In this document: positions 1-10,370 of the stretch, piece after piece
Position numbering within the stretch: position 1 is the stretch's first letter
How the letters are laid out: the number at the start of each line of letters is the position of its first letter
Translations under genes and position numbers: made by a program
Notes under the pieces: model-generated
Seen by the model: only the letters and a program-made list of their open reading frames with translations
Databases searched by the model: none
What the model was told of the DNA's origin: nothing
NCBI GenBank assembly: GCA_030849075.1
Contig: JASAOO010003343.1
Location: forward strand, 12,501-44,400
Direction of reading: 5' to 3'
DNA: 31,900 nucleotides
DNA from: Zelonia costaricensis
Lineage: Eukaryota; Euglenozoa; Kinetoplastea; Trypanosomatida; Trypanosomatidae

Positions 1-2248
1 CCGCAGCTCACCGACAACGAAAACGCGCGACCCCCCCCCCCCCACACCTCCTCTTCCTCCTGCCCCACCCTGCAGCGTCTCTGCGCCCTACTTGTTGTGT
101 GGCACGGAGCTTGTTGTGCTTGCCTCCCCCCTTCTTTCCCCCACCTTCGCCCCACCACGCGCACAGCAGACGGACGCGAGCGGTCGCCGCCGTCTGAACA
201 CCCAAGAACGGGGGCAAAATTGTGCACCGTGAAAGAGGGAGAGCAGTGCGCTCTCCTTCCCGCCCGCCTTGAGGCGCTGCAGCGGAACACCGCTGTTGTG
301 ACCCACTTCCCCGCGCACACCCGTGTAGAAAGAGCAGTTGGTTACGTGTGACGTGCCGCCTTCTCCTCTCTTGAGCTGGGCAACCTGGCTGCGGCTTCCG
401 CACTCGTGGTGCTTGTCGTGTCCTTTCTTCGCGTTTCTGTGGCTGCGTGGCTTCCCGTTTTGTGCAGCGCCGCTGCTCGCCGTGGGCTGCCCAAAGAGAG
501 AGAGAAAAAAAGAAGGGAACAGTGGCATGCGAGAGTGAAGACGCTGCACGAGGGTCGCGAGAGAGATGGCAGGGCCGGGTGGGTGGTCTCTTCGTTTCCC
601 TCCATGACGCAGGCGCCGCCACACGCCCGCTCACACACTCACACTCGTCCCTCAAGTGCTCTTGTGTGTGGCTCATTCTGCTATGTGCGTGCCCCGTCAT
701 TTTCTCACCCTTGAGGCCTTGACCACATTTCTCTTTTTTTTTTTCCAGGTCCACGTACGCCGGCACGTGTGTGTCTGTGTGTGTCTGACTGTGTCGCAGT
801 GCTAATGAACCGGCGCGTGGGTTTATTTTTTCATTTTTCGGAGTTTTCGTCTTCCGTGTTTTTGTGCGACCGCCTCCCCCACTTTTCCCTCCTCCTCCTT
901 CCCTCCTTTCCTCCTTCTTCCATCGCCACATCGCTCGGAAGCCTGCGGCGATGGAGGAAGGGCAGGGGTAAGTGCTCGTTGCGGAGCTGGTCCTGCTGGT
1001 TTCACTGGTGGTGGGTACCGCGTGTGTTCGCGTGCGTTCGCGTGCGTGCGCATGAACGTATGTACGTGTGTGTTTGTGTGCGTTTGTGTGTGTTTGTTTT
1101 AGGAGACGTGCCTTGCGGAGTCTCCGCCCTTCCCCCCCCCCTCCCCATCATCCTAGCCCCCCTCCCACCGTCTATGTCCCAACCAACTCCACTCTCTCTC
1201 TCTCTCTTCTGCCCACTCCCATCTTTCCTCCCCTCCACGTCCGCAAGCAGCGTGTCGCAAAGGGGGTATGTCTGTGTGTATGTGGATGTGTATGTGTGTG
1301 TGTGTATTCGGAAGTGGGTGTGCGTTGTTTACTTCTTCTTCTCTTCGCCTTCCTGTGCCGTCACGTTTCGTTTCGTTCACCGCGGTGAACGCTGGGTGAA
1401 CAGAAGAAGAAAAAGGAGAGCCACGGAAGCTTCTAAAAGAAAGAAGGAGAAAAAGCGGAGTCCGAAGGGCTCGGACAGAGGGCAGGGGCCCTCACGGAGC
1501 CGTCCTCGCCGGGGGACGAGCACGCTGTTCCGAGCTGCCGCAAGAGCTGAAGCGGTCGCGACCTTCGTTTCCCTCTTCCGCGACGTGATGAGCGTTGCGC
1601 TCGACCGGGACGATGTGACAGCCACCCCTCCAGCTCACAGCACTGATTGCGGTCTTGCGCGAGGCACTCGTTGTGCTCACGCTTCGATGCGTCGAGTAGC
1701 ACTGAGGCCAAAGAAGAAAAGGAAACACTGCGTGTGCCGTCAACCATATGAAACATCCTGGATTGTTTCCCACGCCCCCCTCGCTCTGCTCCCCGTATTC
1801 CTCCATCGCGTGCTCCCAACGTCTCTGCACTTACACACATACACATATCGGTAACACACACAGCTGCCGCTTTCTCCGCTCCAAAACCGAACAAGCATTC
1901 CCCTACCCTTACAATATTTCACTGAGGAAAAAAAAAGACCATCAGTTCTCCTTCTTTCAGAGTTCCCTTCTCCTACGTTCCAGCCCCCTCAACCCCCCTA
2001 CCCTTTCCTCACCTCCCCAAGACGTACATCCCCCTTCTCGCTTCCCCTCCTTCTTCTGCATTCACTTCTTCGTCTTTGCTCTCTCGATACAAGACTCTCT
2101 TTTACGTTACGCCGCCGTCTTTACTTCTCGGCGCGAAACTAGCTCCCCCCCATCCCGCCAGCTCTTCTCTCTCCCGCGCGTCTCTCTCTCTCTGTGCGCG
2201 CTTGCACTGGAGCATCACCAGCCGCCACGTCGCCGCCCTCGTCGTCCC
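1..2248. other. Non-coding intergenic / UTR sequence upstream of the CCCH gene
   Basis: No frame here has the G/C-rich third positions and mixed amino-acid composition of the five genes. The open frames that exist run through GT repeats, pyrimidine tracts and purine tracts. Positions 31-43 are a 13-C run, and there are T/C-rich tracts at about 720-750, 840-920 and 1180-1240. A purine-rich island lies at about 1383-1475. The left part is probably the 3' UTR of a + strand gene outside the window; its poly(A) site cannot be fixed from sequence. Confidence 0.7.
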
Positions 2249-2302
2249 CTCGCGCTCCTTTCTTTCGTTTTCTATTTTCTGTGTCGCCCCGCGGTCTCGT
2301 AG
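2249..2302 (+). promoter_or_regulatory. Predicted spliced-leader acceptor for the CCCH zinc-finger gene
   Basis: A T/C-rich tract at 2249-2288 is followed by the AG at 2301-2302, which would give a 5' UTR of about 171 nt. A second candidate is the AG at 2385-2386, directly after a short T-run ending in GCAG; it would give a UTR of 87 nt. In trypanosomatids the polypyrimidine tract and the next AG direct trans-splicing. The two candidates cannot be separated without RNA data. Confidence 0.5.
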
Positions 2303-2473
2303 AGCTTCCGCCCCCTCCCGGACCACCCCACACACCCAACCCACACCCACACACCTCCACACACGCACACGCACGCGTTTTTGCAGAGCCACTGGGAGCC
2401 CTCGACGTCCGCGCAGCCTCGCCTCTCCTACCCCAGCCACCCCCACCCCCACCACCACACCTCCTCCGCCGCC

Positions 2474-4432
2474 ATGCCCCGCAACGCGCCCGCCAAGGGC
2501 CGCCACATCTCCTACAACGCCGATGGCGAAATCTGCATGACAGTCGTGGACCCGGTGACGCGCAAGCTCCTCATCCCAACGCAGTACATCTTCGAAACCC
2601 GCGCCCAGCAGCGTGGCACGCTGCCCTCGCTCTGCCAGCTGTTCCTCTCCGGTCGCTGCCGGCAAGGGCAGGGGTGCTACCAGGTGCACGCGGACTGGGA
2701 GGCGGTGCAGCGCCTGCGGTCGCAGGTGGACAGTCTGCCCTGCTGCTGCCCGGTGCACGGAGACAAGGATCACCTTGGCGTGCAGGAGAACGCGCTGCTG
2801 CGAGAGTTCATCTCCCTCGGGCACCCGCACCCGCACGGGCCCCATCACACGGTGGGCCAGCAGGCGGTCGCCGACGCGGCAGCGGCGACTGAGTCGTTGC
2901 TCGGCGCCAACGATGTCGTGCTCTACGTCCCGGGCTGCTCCACCTTCGAGGGTAGCTACGTCCCGCTGGACCGCGTCAGCTACACCGTCGGGCTGCGCCG
3001 CGTGCTGGAGGAGCAGCGGGTGGTGCTCGCGCCGGCCTGTGCCCGTGTCAGCCTCCTCGACCCGCTGACGGGCTTTGCCGAGGACAAGGTGGTGGCCGAC
3101 GCGTCGGCTGCGACGGTGTGCCGCCTGCACGCCATGGACCGCTGCCGCTACGCCGAGGAGTGCAAGTTCCTGCACCTCTGCAAGGACCTCACGGCGGCCG
3201 ACCCGCAGCTGACCGCCTCACTCGCTGCGGGTGGGGCTGACGCGGCGACGGCACCGACTGCCGCGGCGAGGCCGACCACGGCCGGCCCAATCGACTGCGC
3301 GTCGCGGGGCTCCTGCGACGCCAGCACGGCGAGTGCGGGGCTCACCACCAACACCGAGAACTCCAGCACACCCGCCGACCGCCGGCTGAAGGGCGCCTCG
3401 CACGGCAACGGCTCGCTGGGCAACCCCAACTCCGTCCCACGGCAGTCCGTCTTCACCTCCATCAGCCTGCAGCAGCAGCAGCAGCAGCAGCATGTGTCGC
3501 TGGGCCAGGGCAGCGTTGGGGCTGCGATGCCGCCGCCGTTCCACATGGGCTCGGCCTCCTCGCTGCAGCAGCAGTCCTACAGCATGTCCTTCCACCCCGA
3601 AGCATCGGCGATGATGGCGGCGACTGACGCGAGCACTGGCAGCGCGCACGGCTCCTCGTCGCGGCCCTACCTGATGGGCGCCAGCAACAGCGGTGCCGGC
3701 CCGCTGCTCGTGCCCCAGCGTGACCAGCCGCAGCGCTGCATCGACGGGTCGGTGATCGCCGCGCCGGCGACGACGGGCACTGTCGGGCACGGCAGCGCGA
3801 GTGGCGCCGGGTACGCGCGCAGCTTCAACGCCAGTGGCCGCGTGGGGTCTGCGTCGTCGGCGCCGCAGCGTCCGCACGCGGTTGAGGGTATGGGCAGCTA
3901 CCCGGGCAACACGAGCAGCGGCTGCGGCTACGGCAGCGCTGGGGGTAATACCGGCGCGGCCATGCCCTACGCAGGCCACACCGGCACCGCCGGTGCTGCG
4001 TCAACTGTGGCGTTCTCAGCGCCGTACGGCTACGCTCCCGTGTGCGGCGGCGGCAACGGCAACGGCGGCAGTCGCGTGCGTGTGTCGCTGAGTCTGCCAG
4101 CGGTGGGCTCGACCCCGGCGATGGGCTTTGGCGCGGCGCTCGGCACCTCCAACAGCTCCGACAAGACGAACTCGCCGCCGGCAGAGGAGTCGCTGGGAGT
4201 GTCCGTCACGAGCCACAACAACGGCTTCTCCCGCTCCGTCACGCAGCTGAACGCGTCATCGACGAGCGCGGCGCGCTGGCAGCACAACCCATACGTCGCG
4301 TCGTGGGCCAAGGCGGACGCACCAGCTCCAGCCGCAGCAGGGCCGCAGCAGGGCTACATGGGCGGCTCGGCCAACAGCCTGGGCTACCACTCTGCCAACG
4401 CTTACTCGCACCCGCTGCAGCGCACGGGGTAA
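2474..4432 (+). CDS. CCCH-type zinc-finger RNA-binding protein with MKT1-binding motif
   Basis: The product has 652 residues. Two CCCH fingers of spacing C-x7-C-x5-C-x3-H are visible: C54/C62/C68/H72 and C216/C224/C230/H234. A Cys/His cluster (C90, C91, C92, H95, H100) follows the first finger. The second half is low complexity (Ser, Gly, Ala, Gln) with a Gln run at 333-339. W602-Q603-H604-N605-P606-Y607 near the C-terminus fits the H(E/D/N/Q)PY motif known to bind the regulator MKT1 in trypanosomatids. CCCH proteins of this group bind mRNA and control its stability or translation in the cytoplasm, so a post-transcriptional activator is inferred. The start is the first ATG in frame, in a GCCGCC context; the open frame upstream of it has no ATG. 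The stop is TAA. The target mRNAs and the exact ZC3H family number are not recognised. Confidence 0.93.
   Translation: MPRNAPAKGRHISYNADGEICMTVVDPVTRKLLIPTQYIFETRAQQRGTLPSLCQLFLSGRCRQGQGCYQVHADWEAVQRLRSQVDSLPCCCPVHGDKDHLGVQENALLREFISLGHPHPHGPHHTVGQQAVADAAAATESLLGANDVVLYVPGCSTFEGSYVPLDRVSYTVGLRRVLEEQRVVLAPACARVSLLDPLTGFAEDKVVADASAATVCRLHAMDRCRYAEECKFLHLCKDLTAADPQLTASLAAGGADAATAPTAAARPTTAGPIDCASRGSCDASTASAGLTTNTENSSTPADRRLKGASHGNGSLGNPNSVPRQSVFTSISLQQQQQQQHVSLGQGSVGAAMPPPFHMGSASSLQQQSYSMSFHPEASAMMAATDASTGSAHGSSSRPYLMGASNSGAGPLLVPQRDQPQRCIDGSVIAAPATTGTVGHGSASGAGYARSFNASGRVGSASSAPQRPHAVEGMGSYPGNTSSGCGYGSAGGNTGAAMPYAGHTGTAGAASTVAFSAPYGYAPVCGGGNGNGGSRVRVSLSLPAVGSTPAMGFGAALGTSNSSDKTNSPPAEESLGVSVTSHNNGFSRSVTQLNASSTSAARWQHNPYVASWAKADAPAPAAAGPQQGYMGGSANSLGYHSANAYSHPLQRTG
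3470..3490 (+). repeat. CAG trinucleotide run coding for glutamine
   Basis: Seven pure CAG codons give Gln 333-339 in the CCCH protein, with a second short Gln stretch at about 3565-3573. Pure triplet runs change length easily, so the run may differ in length between strains. It lies in the disordered part of the protein, away from both fingers. Confidence 0.95.
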
Positions 4433-5184
4433 GAGTGCAATCGCACAACCACACCTTCACACCTTCACACAGACACATGCAGAGCCCAGAGGCGAGCGAG
4501 GCGCTTTCTGCCCTCGCCATCCTCGGCCTCTAATTTTCCACCCAGCTTCTACGAAGCCACCTTCATATTAGCCTACACCCAAGTACCCCCCCCCCTCCCA
4601 CACACATACATACTCACACACTCACGCACACTCACGTGCTGGGGCACACAGACACTGCTGTACTCGGGAGTCTTCACGACAAGTGGGTGAGAGAAGCAGC
4701 ACACACCTTGGTGAGACCTCGATGGCTGCATTGAGGGGGCGAGGGTTAGTTCGACTGAGGAGATGTGGCGCTGAGTGACGGCCCGCTTACACGAGATGCG
4801 ACGTGTGCGGTTGGCGCCGTCTCTTGGCGGTTTACTCGTACGTCTCCGTCCCCCATCTCCGGAAGCGTGTGTGTACGAGTGACGCCCATCACCTTCCTTC
4901 TTTTTTTTTTCTCGCTCGCCTCGCCTCGTCGTGGCAGTGGTGGATGCTGATGTGTGGTGCCGTTACTCAGCTGCGCAGGCCCCAACTCTCCCTTAAGCGC
5001 TCACCTCCCCCGCCTCCTCGCTCTCCTTTGCCTCGATCCCACGCGGGTTCGCGACGTTCCTACTGCTTCCTCCCCCCCCCCACACGTGCTGTCTCGGTGA
5101 ACGAAGAAGAACGCGCCGGTCTCTGCGCCGCTGTCTTCCTCTCCTCCCCACTGTTGAAGTCCACATTGGTTCGTGAGCAAGTGC

Positions 5185-5186
<2 letters not shown>

Positions 5187-5220
<34 letters not shown>
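5187..5220 (+). repeat. (GT)17 microsatellite
   Basis: There are 34 bases of uninterrupted GT. It is the longest dinucleotide run of the window and is followed by a T-rich stretch. Confidence 0.97.
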
Positions 5221-5223
<3 letters not shown>

Positions 5224-5289
5224 TGTGCTGTTTTTCTTTGTGTCTTTCGTCGTCTGCCTCTCCCTTCTGACGTTGTTGTGTTGGTCTGG

Positions 5290-5760
5290 CACGTCCCTTG
5301 TTGCGCTTCTTCGGTTCTCTCTTCGCCCCCCCTCCTCCTCCTCCTTCTCCTTCTCCTTCTCCTTGCGCTACTTCTGCCTTTTCTTCTTCTCGTTTTGCTG
5401 ATTTCCTCTCGCTTACGCTTCTTTACGAGTGGCTGGCTCTGGTTCCCCCTTTTTCTTTTCTTCGTGGTTTGTTTACCGAGCTCCTACGTGCTTCATTTTC
5501 TCCCATTTTCCTGTGTGCTTCGCCTCGCCGCCCCCCCCCTCCACCTGTCGATTTGGAAGCGGTTCTCGTTGTTGTTGGTGCCTCCTCCCTCAATGACTTC
5601 TCGTCTCGCCCTTCCGCCCCTTGCTATACAAGCAAAACTCCCCATGTCTTCGTTTCTTCACCTCTCTGTGTCGTCCATGAACCCATCATCCTCTTTTTGT
5701 TTTTCTTTGCCATCCTTCATCACGTCCCATCCCCCCCTCAAAGCGCCGTTGCCCATATTT
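5290..5760 (+). promoter_or_regulatory. Long pyrimidine-rich tract
   Basis: About 470 bases are strongly T/C-rich, including a CTC/CTT-type run near 5333-5365. The tract ends in an A-rich segment with AG dinucleotides (for example near 5776). This is the arrangement of a trans-splice acceptor, yet no coding frame follows. It may serve an untranslated RNA or be an unused signal. Confidence 0.4.
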
Positions 5761-6604
5761 CCAAACAAATGAACAGAAAAAAAACTGAAACTTCCACCCG
5801 AACCGGTTCAAGTAACGGCAGAGCAGACAATGACAAACACCTCACACTCACAGACACACGGCACAACACACCGCCTACAGTGATGACTACCGCTCGTGCG
5901 GTCTGTTCAGTGCCTCCTGTTCACGCGCCTTGTCCTGTGCGCGCGCGTTTGGGTGTGCGCGTGTGTGTAACTGTGTTCCCTTTTCTTGTCTTTTCTCGTC
6001 TCTTTTTCTTTTTTTGTTCTCCACCTCCAAATTACCGACGTGCGCTCCTGCCGCACCCTTTCGTGTCTTGTCTTTTGCTGGATTCATATTTCTCGCTTTT
6101 CCTTCTCGCCTCCGTCTGGTGCGCGTGTGGTGGGCCGCTTTTGCTGAAGCACGGGCGTGTGCTGGCGTCTCCGCCTTCTCCCACCCCGCCCCCACTCCCC
6201 ACTCCCCGCTACCCCCACACCCCTCCTCTCCACGCCTCCTGGTGATGGCGGCTGCAGTACTGTTCTGCTCCGTACGTAGGAAAAGAGAACCGAGAACAAA
6301 AAAAGAAAAGGACAACCAAATGTGAAAGTGGTACAATAATGCGGACATAAGAATTCTACGTTTGTGTCTGCACACTTTGCTGCGTTGTCCTTTTTCATTT
6401 TTCACTTTTCGTCTTTTCGCTCCGTTCTGGTCGCCCCTCTGCGCCCCCCTCGTTTAGGAGGCTGGCAGTGGGTCGCTTGGATTTCTCTTTTTTTTTCCTA
6501 CTTCCGTTTTTCACGCGCTCTCGTCGGCGCGTCTGTGCGTGTAGCTGTCTTACGCTGTCTGCGTCTGTGTCCCTCGGTGCGTTTGTGCGCGCGGATAGCT
6601 GTAC

Positions 6605-6624
6605 GTGTGTGTGTGTGTGTGTGT
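6605..6624 (+). repeat. (GT)10 microsatellite
   Basis: Twenty bases of uninterrupted GT in non-coding sequence. Confidence 0.95.
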
Positions 6625-7642
6625 GAGTGGGCGCTTGGCCGTGTTGACGTGTGTTGAGAAGACACGACGCACGACAGCCACTCCCCTCTCCCAAACCCAC
6701 ACGTACCCCTCGCGCCTCTGCCCCCTTTTTTCCTCTTCTCCCATGACTGCTTGTGTAACTCGCTTTCCCTTGTTTCCTGATATCTTTCAGCCTTGCTTGT
6801 GCATGCTGGGAAAGGAGTGAGAGCATTCGCGTCTCCTCTCTCTCTCCGCTCTTCACTGCGCTGCGTTCTCAAGTGCCTGTATGAGCGACTTGCTCGACGT
6901 GTTCGGGCAGCGGGCAGCAACGCACTTCGCCTCTTTCCTCTCCACCCCCTCTCTCCCCCGCCTTGGGGCGCGTCCGAGCGGGGTGTGAGTGAGAGTATGT
7001 GTGCGTGTGTGTCGTGGCTGCACTGAACACCTCAACGAGCCGCTTTGTTTTCGCGTCAGCCCACTTCGTTTCTGCCCCCGTTTTTCTTTGAACTCATTTT
7101 GCGTTGTTCTTCTTCTCGTCTCTTGTTCGTCCTTGCATATCTCTATATCTAGCTAGATGTGCTGTCACGGACCCCTTCCCATGCTGTATGTGTGCCGTTG
7201 CAGGCTTTGCTCAAGCCCTGTGTGTGTGTCCGTGTGTCTGTGTATGTGTGCCTCTTTCTTTTGGTGTGTGTTTGTGGGTGGATATGTGCGTCCTTCGTTA
7301 CGTTCGAGGGCGGGGATTAGGAGACTGCGATCTTGTACTCGCAGTCCTCCAATCTCGCTTCGGTCTTGGCGTCACACAACAATCACTGCTTGCTCTTTCT
7401 CTTTACCCTGTCTTGGTTTGCCACACTCCCTCTTTCTCTCGCTCTCCTTCTTTTCCCAGCACTCCTCCCCCTTCTCCCTTCCTTCGTCCTTTCGTATAAC
7501 TATCGGTGCGCTGCGGCTCTGACGCCGTCTGCCAACCCCCTCCCCCCCAAGAGCTTCACCACCTCCTGGCCCTCTCCACCCTCTTGGCTTCTCCTCTTCG
7601 CTTCCGCCTCTTCCCCCCAAAACGTCTTTTTTCTCTCCTTGT

Positions 7643-7680
7643 GTGTGTTTGTGTGTTTGTGTGTTTGTGTGTTTGTGTGT
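7643..7680 (+). repeat. 8-bp tandem repeat GTGTGTTT
   Basis: Four perfect copies of the octamer occupy 7643-7674, followed by a partial fifth copy to 7680. It lies in non-coding DNA, and its higher-order unit sets it apart from the plain GT runs around it. Confidence 0.93.
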
Positions 7681-8560
7681 AGCTTCGTCCCCCCTCCCTG
7701 CGCGTGTCTCGATAGCCGCCGCCTCCCCCTCTCCTCTCCCTCTACCCAGTGACACTTTGCAAGTTCTTCGAGTTCATGATGGTTGCTCCCCCTTTTTTTT
7801 CCATTTGTTACCGTGGCTTTGCTACGCGGCGCGCGGTCGGCGCAGCTTTGGCATACTCGGCGTTGCCCTCCTCCGTGCCCATGCCGTCGTGCGCTCCGCA
7901 CCCCACCGGCATGCAAACACACGCGCACACACATCTCGCCCGCTGCTTCTGTGTTTCTTGTGTGACGCTTGTCGTGCGCACGCAGGCCAGGGCTCCCTTG
8001 TTTCTCCTCCCCTTTCCTCTCTCAATCGTCTTCTCGACTTCTTTTGTCCGCTGTAGTGGGGGTGCCTGCTCGCCACGTGGGACTGCCTTTTTTTTCTCCC
8101 TTTCTTTTTTGTCTCGCCACGGACCTGCACGCCACCCCTGCTTTGTAAATGTGCGAGTGTGTGACTTTTCTTCACGTCGTCATTGTCTTGTCTTCGCGAT
8201 GGAGCGCTGGCCTCTCGAGGTCTTGCCCCGCCCTCCCCTCCCCGCCGTGACGGCGACGGGGAAGAAGACGAAAGGGACACGTCGAGTAGGGGGGAGGGGC
8301 AAGAGCGGCAGAGAGACGAAGCCCTGGTGCGCCTTTGCCTTGTGTCATGCCGCCCCCCCGGTAGTGTCTCTTCTTTCTCTTTCGCGCTCTCCCTTCCGTG
8401 CCCCCGTGGCTCGCGTTATCCTCGCTCCACTCCCCTCCCCCTTTCTGTTTCACTTCCCTTCTGCGCCCCTCCTCCCCCGCCCTCGCGTCCTCCCCCCCTT
8501 GTCACTGCGCGTCTGTTTGACCTTGCGGTGCGCGTGTCCCTTCTGCTCAATTTCTGAATT

Positions 8561-8600
8561 TGTGTGTGTGTGTGTGTGTGTATGTGCGTGTATGTGCGTG
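8561..8600 (+). repeat. (TG)10 run followed by a 10-bp tandem duplication
   Basis: TG repeats occupy 8561-8580. Two perfect copies of the decamer TATGTGCGTG then occupy 8581-8600. Confidence 0.93.
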
Positions 8601-8895
8601 CCTGTACTGCAGACGTGCGTTTTGTTTCTTTTAGCTCTCTGTAGGATCTCTTCCTTTTACTTTCTGTTTTCGTATGCTAGTTTGAGGCTCCCTGTTTAGG
8701 CTCGTAGTGTGTAGGCTTTTTTTTCGTGTATTCAGATTTACGCTGGTGCTCGCCGTCGACGCGTGCCTTGCGGGTTCTACGCTTGTACCGCCGGCACGAG
8801 AGTGACGGTGATGTGCACCGTCAGGACCCCACGTCCGCGAACCGCAAAAAGAAAAAGCGGACATGCACAATGACGGACACACACGCATATACACG

Positions 8896-8915
8896 CACAC
8901 ACACACACACACACA
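8896..8915 (+). repeat. (CA)10 microsatellite
   Basis: Twenty bases of uninterrupted CA, with further imperfect CA on both sides, inside an A-rich island. Confidence 0.93.
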
Positions 8916-10325
8916 GACACACACGCAAGAGACAGCGTTGGTGCCTGCGGGCCACCCTCGTCTCGTTTCGCGTTCGTTTCTTCTTTTAGCTCCTCTACTC
9001 CCTCCTAGTCCTCCGCCTTTGCTCAACTCTGCGTGGAAGTGACGCTTGAGGTATGCGCGCAGCATCGCGTGTGTGCGTGGGCGCGCTCTTGTCGGCGGCG
9101 CTTTTTCCCTTTTCTCTCGTGTGTGTCGGCTGTTTCTTTTCCCATTTCCTGCTGGGCCCGTCTGCGTCCATTTTTCTTTTTCTGTTCGGCGCACGACGTG
9201 GATGACCACGTTGCGTTGCGGCGTGGTGCGCCGCTCGATAGCATTCCTCTCTACTTGAGACTGAGCTTGTGTTGCTGCGAGCGAGCGAGAGGTGCACAGG
9301 GCTGGGGTGGGGATGGGGGGTGGACGAGGGAAGGAAGAGGGAGCGTGCGATTGCGCGCAGGTACGCAGCCATGGCCTGCTGGCTGAAATGAACTCTGTTT
9401 GCGGTGAGTGCTCTTGAGCTTGTTGCTCCTCACCGCCTCCACCCAAGCTGCGTCCTCCATTGTTTGAGTGCACTTCGTGTACCCTTCTCCTCGTGCCGTG
9501 CGTCGTTGCGTCTCTGTGCGCCCCCACCCACTTCCTCTCCCTGCCCCGGCGGTGTGCTCGCTGCCCGCTCGCACGCCGCCTTCACAGTTGTGTGTCTCGG
9601 CACCCTCCCCGTGTGCGGTATTTCTCCGTCTGTCGTTGTTCACCTTCTCTCTTTTCTTTTCCCCTGTTCCGCCTTAATGGCTCGACGGCCGTGACGCTCG
9701 GTCTCGGCCCTCCATTCTTCGTCATCTCCTCTTCCTCTTCTTTCCATTGTGTTGCTTTGCGTTGTTCTCCCGCGTTGAAGTCGGCACGCGGCGCTGTCCT
9801 CGATCGTCTGTTTGACGTGCGACTGCTCCTTTGCGGATCGGTGTCTTCTCCGGTTCTTCTCGGACAGGTGCGCGTATGTATGCACGTGTCTGTGCGTGTG
9901 TGTATGTGTGTCTGTTCACCTGAGGTACACGCAAGGGGATAAAGAAGCTGCACAGACCCACCCCCCCATCGCCTGCCGCGCCCTCCGTCACGCACCTCTG
10001 TCCACCCTCTCTCCTGCTCGCTGTCTCGTGCATCGCTCCCTCAGCGCTTGCCGTGTAGGTGTGCTATGCCTCCACACTGCGCGGCGAGGCAGAGACCGGC
10101 AGAGATGTAAAGAAGACAAGCCCGAACAGGCGGGCTGGGGTACAACGGTGCAGTGAGACTTGAAGTTGAGGCATCGGCGTTGGGACTTGTATTTAATAAC
10201 CCCGCATTGATTTTTCCGCCACACCCTCACGTCTTCTTCTTTGTTTTTTTTTCTTCTCAGGCCTTTTTTCCTCTTTTGTTCTTCATGATCCCGCGGCACC
10301 TTCGCTCTCTCTCCTCTCTTCGCAA

Positions 10326-10370
10326 GGGGGCGGGAGGGGAGGGGAGGGGAGGGGAGGGAGGGAGGAAGGG
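10326..10370 (+). other. G-rich run with G-quadruplex potential
   Basis: Repeated GGGGA units are followed by GGGA units on the + strand, giving more than four runs of at least three G separated by single bases. If transcribed, the RNA copy could fold into a stable quadruplex. It lies about 5.9 kb after the stop of the CCCH gene. Confidence 0.8.

Noticed and set aside
769..1854. Open frame of 361 codons on the + strand near the left edge
   Set aside because: It starts at a non-ATG codon inside a GT repeat, has no domain, and mixes pyrimidine-tract and purine-tract translations.
2381..2473. N-terminal extension of the CCCH protein from a TTG codon
   Set aside because: Non-ATG starts are not normal in nuclear trypanosomatid genes, and the codon overlaps a predicted splice acceptor. 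The ATG at 2474 has a favourable context.
5800..5815. Sequence resembling a tRNA B box
   Set aside because: The match is incomplete, and there is no A box at the right distance and no cloverleaf pairing around it.
7749..8699. Open frame of 316 codons rich in Ser, Phe, Leu and Pro
   Set aside because: It is a translation of pyrimidine-rich DNA with hydrophobic stretches that mimic membrane segments, and has no conserved motif.
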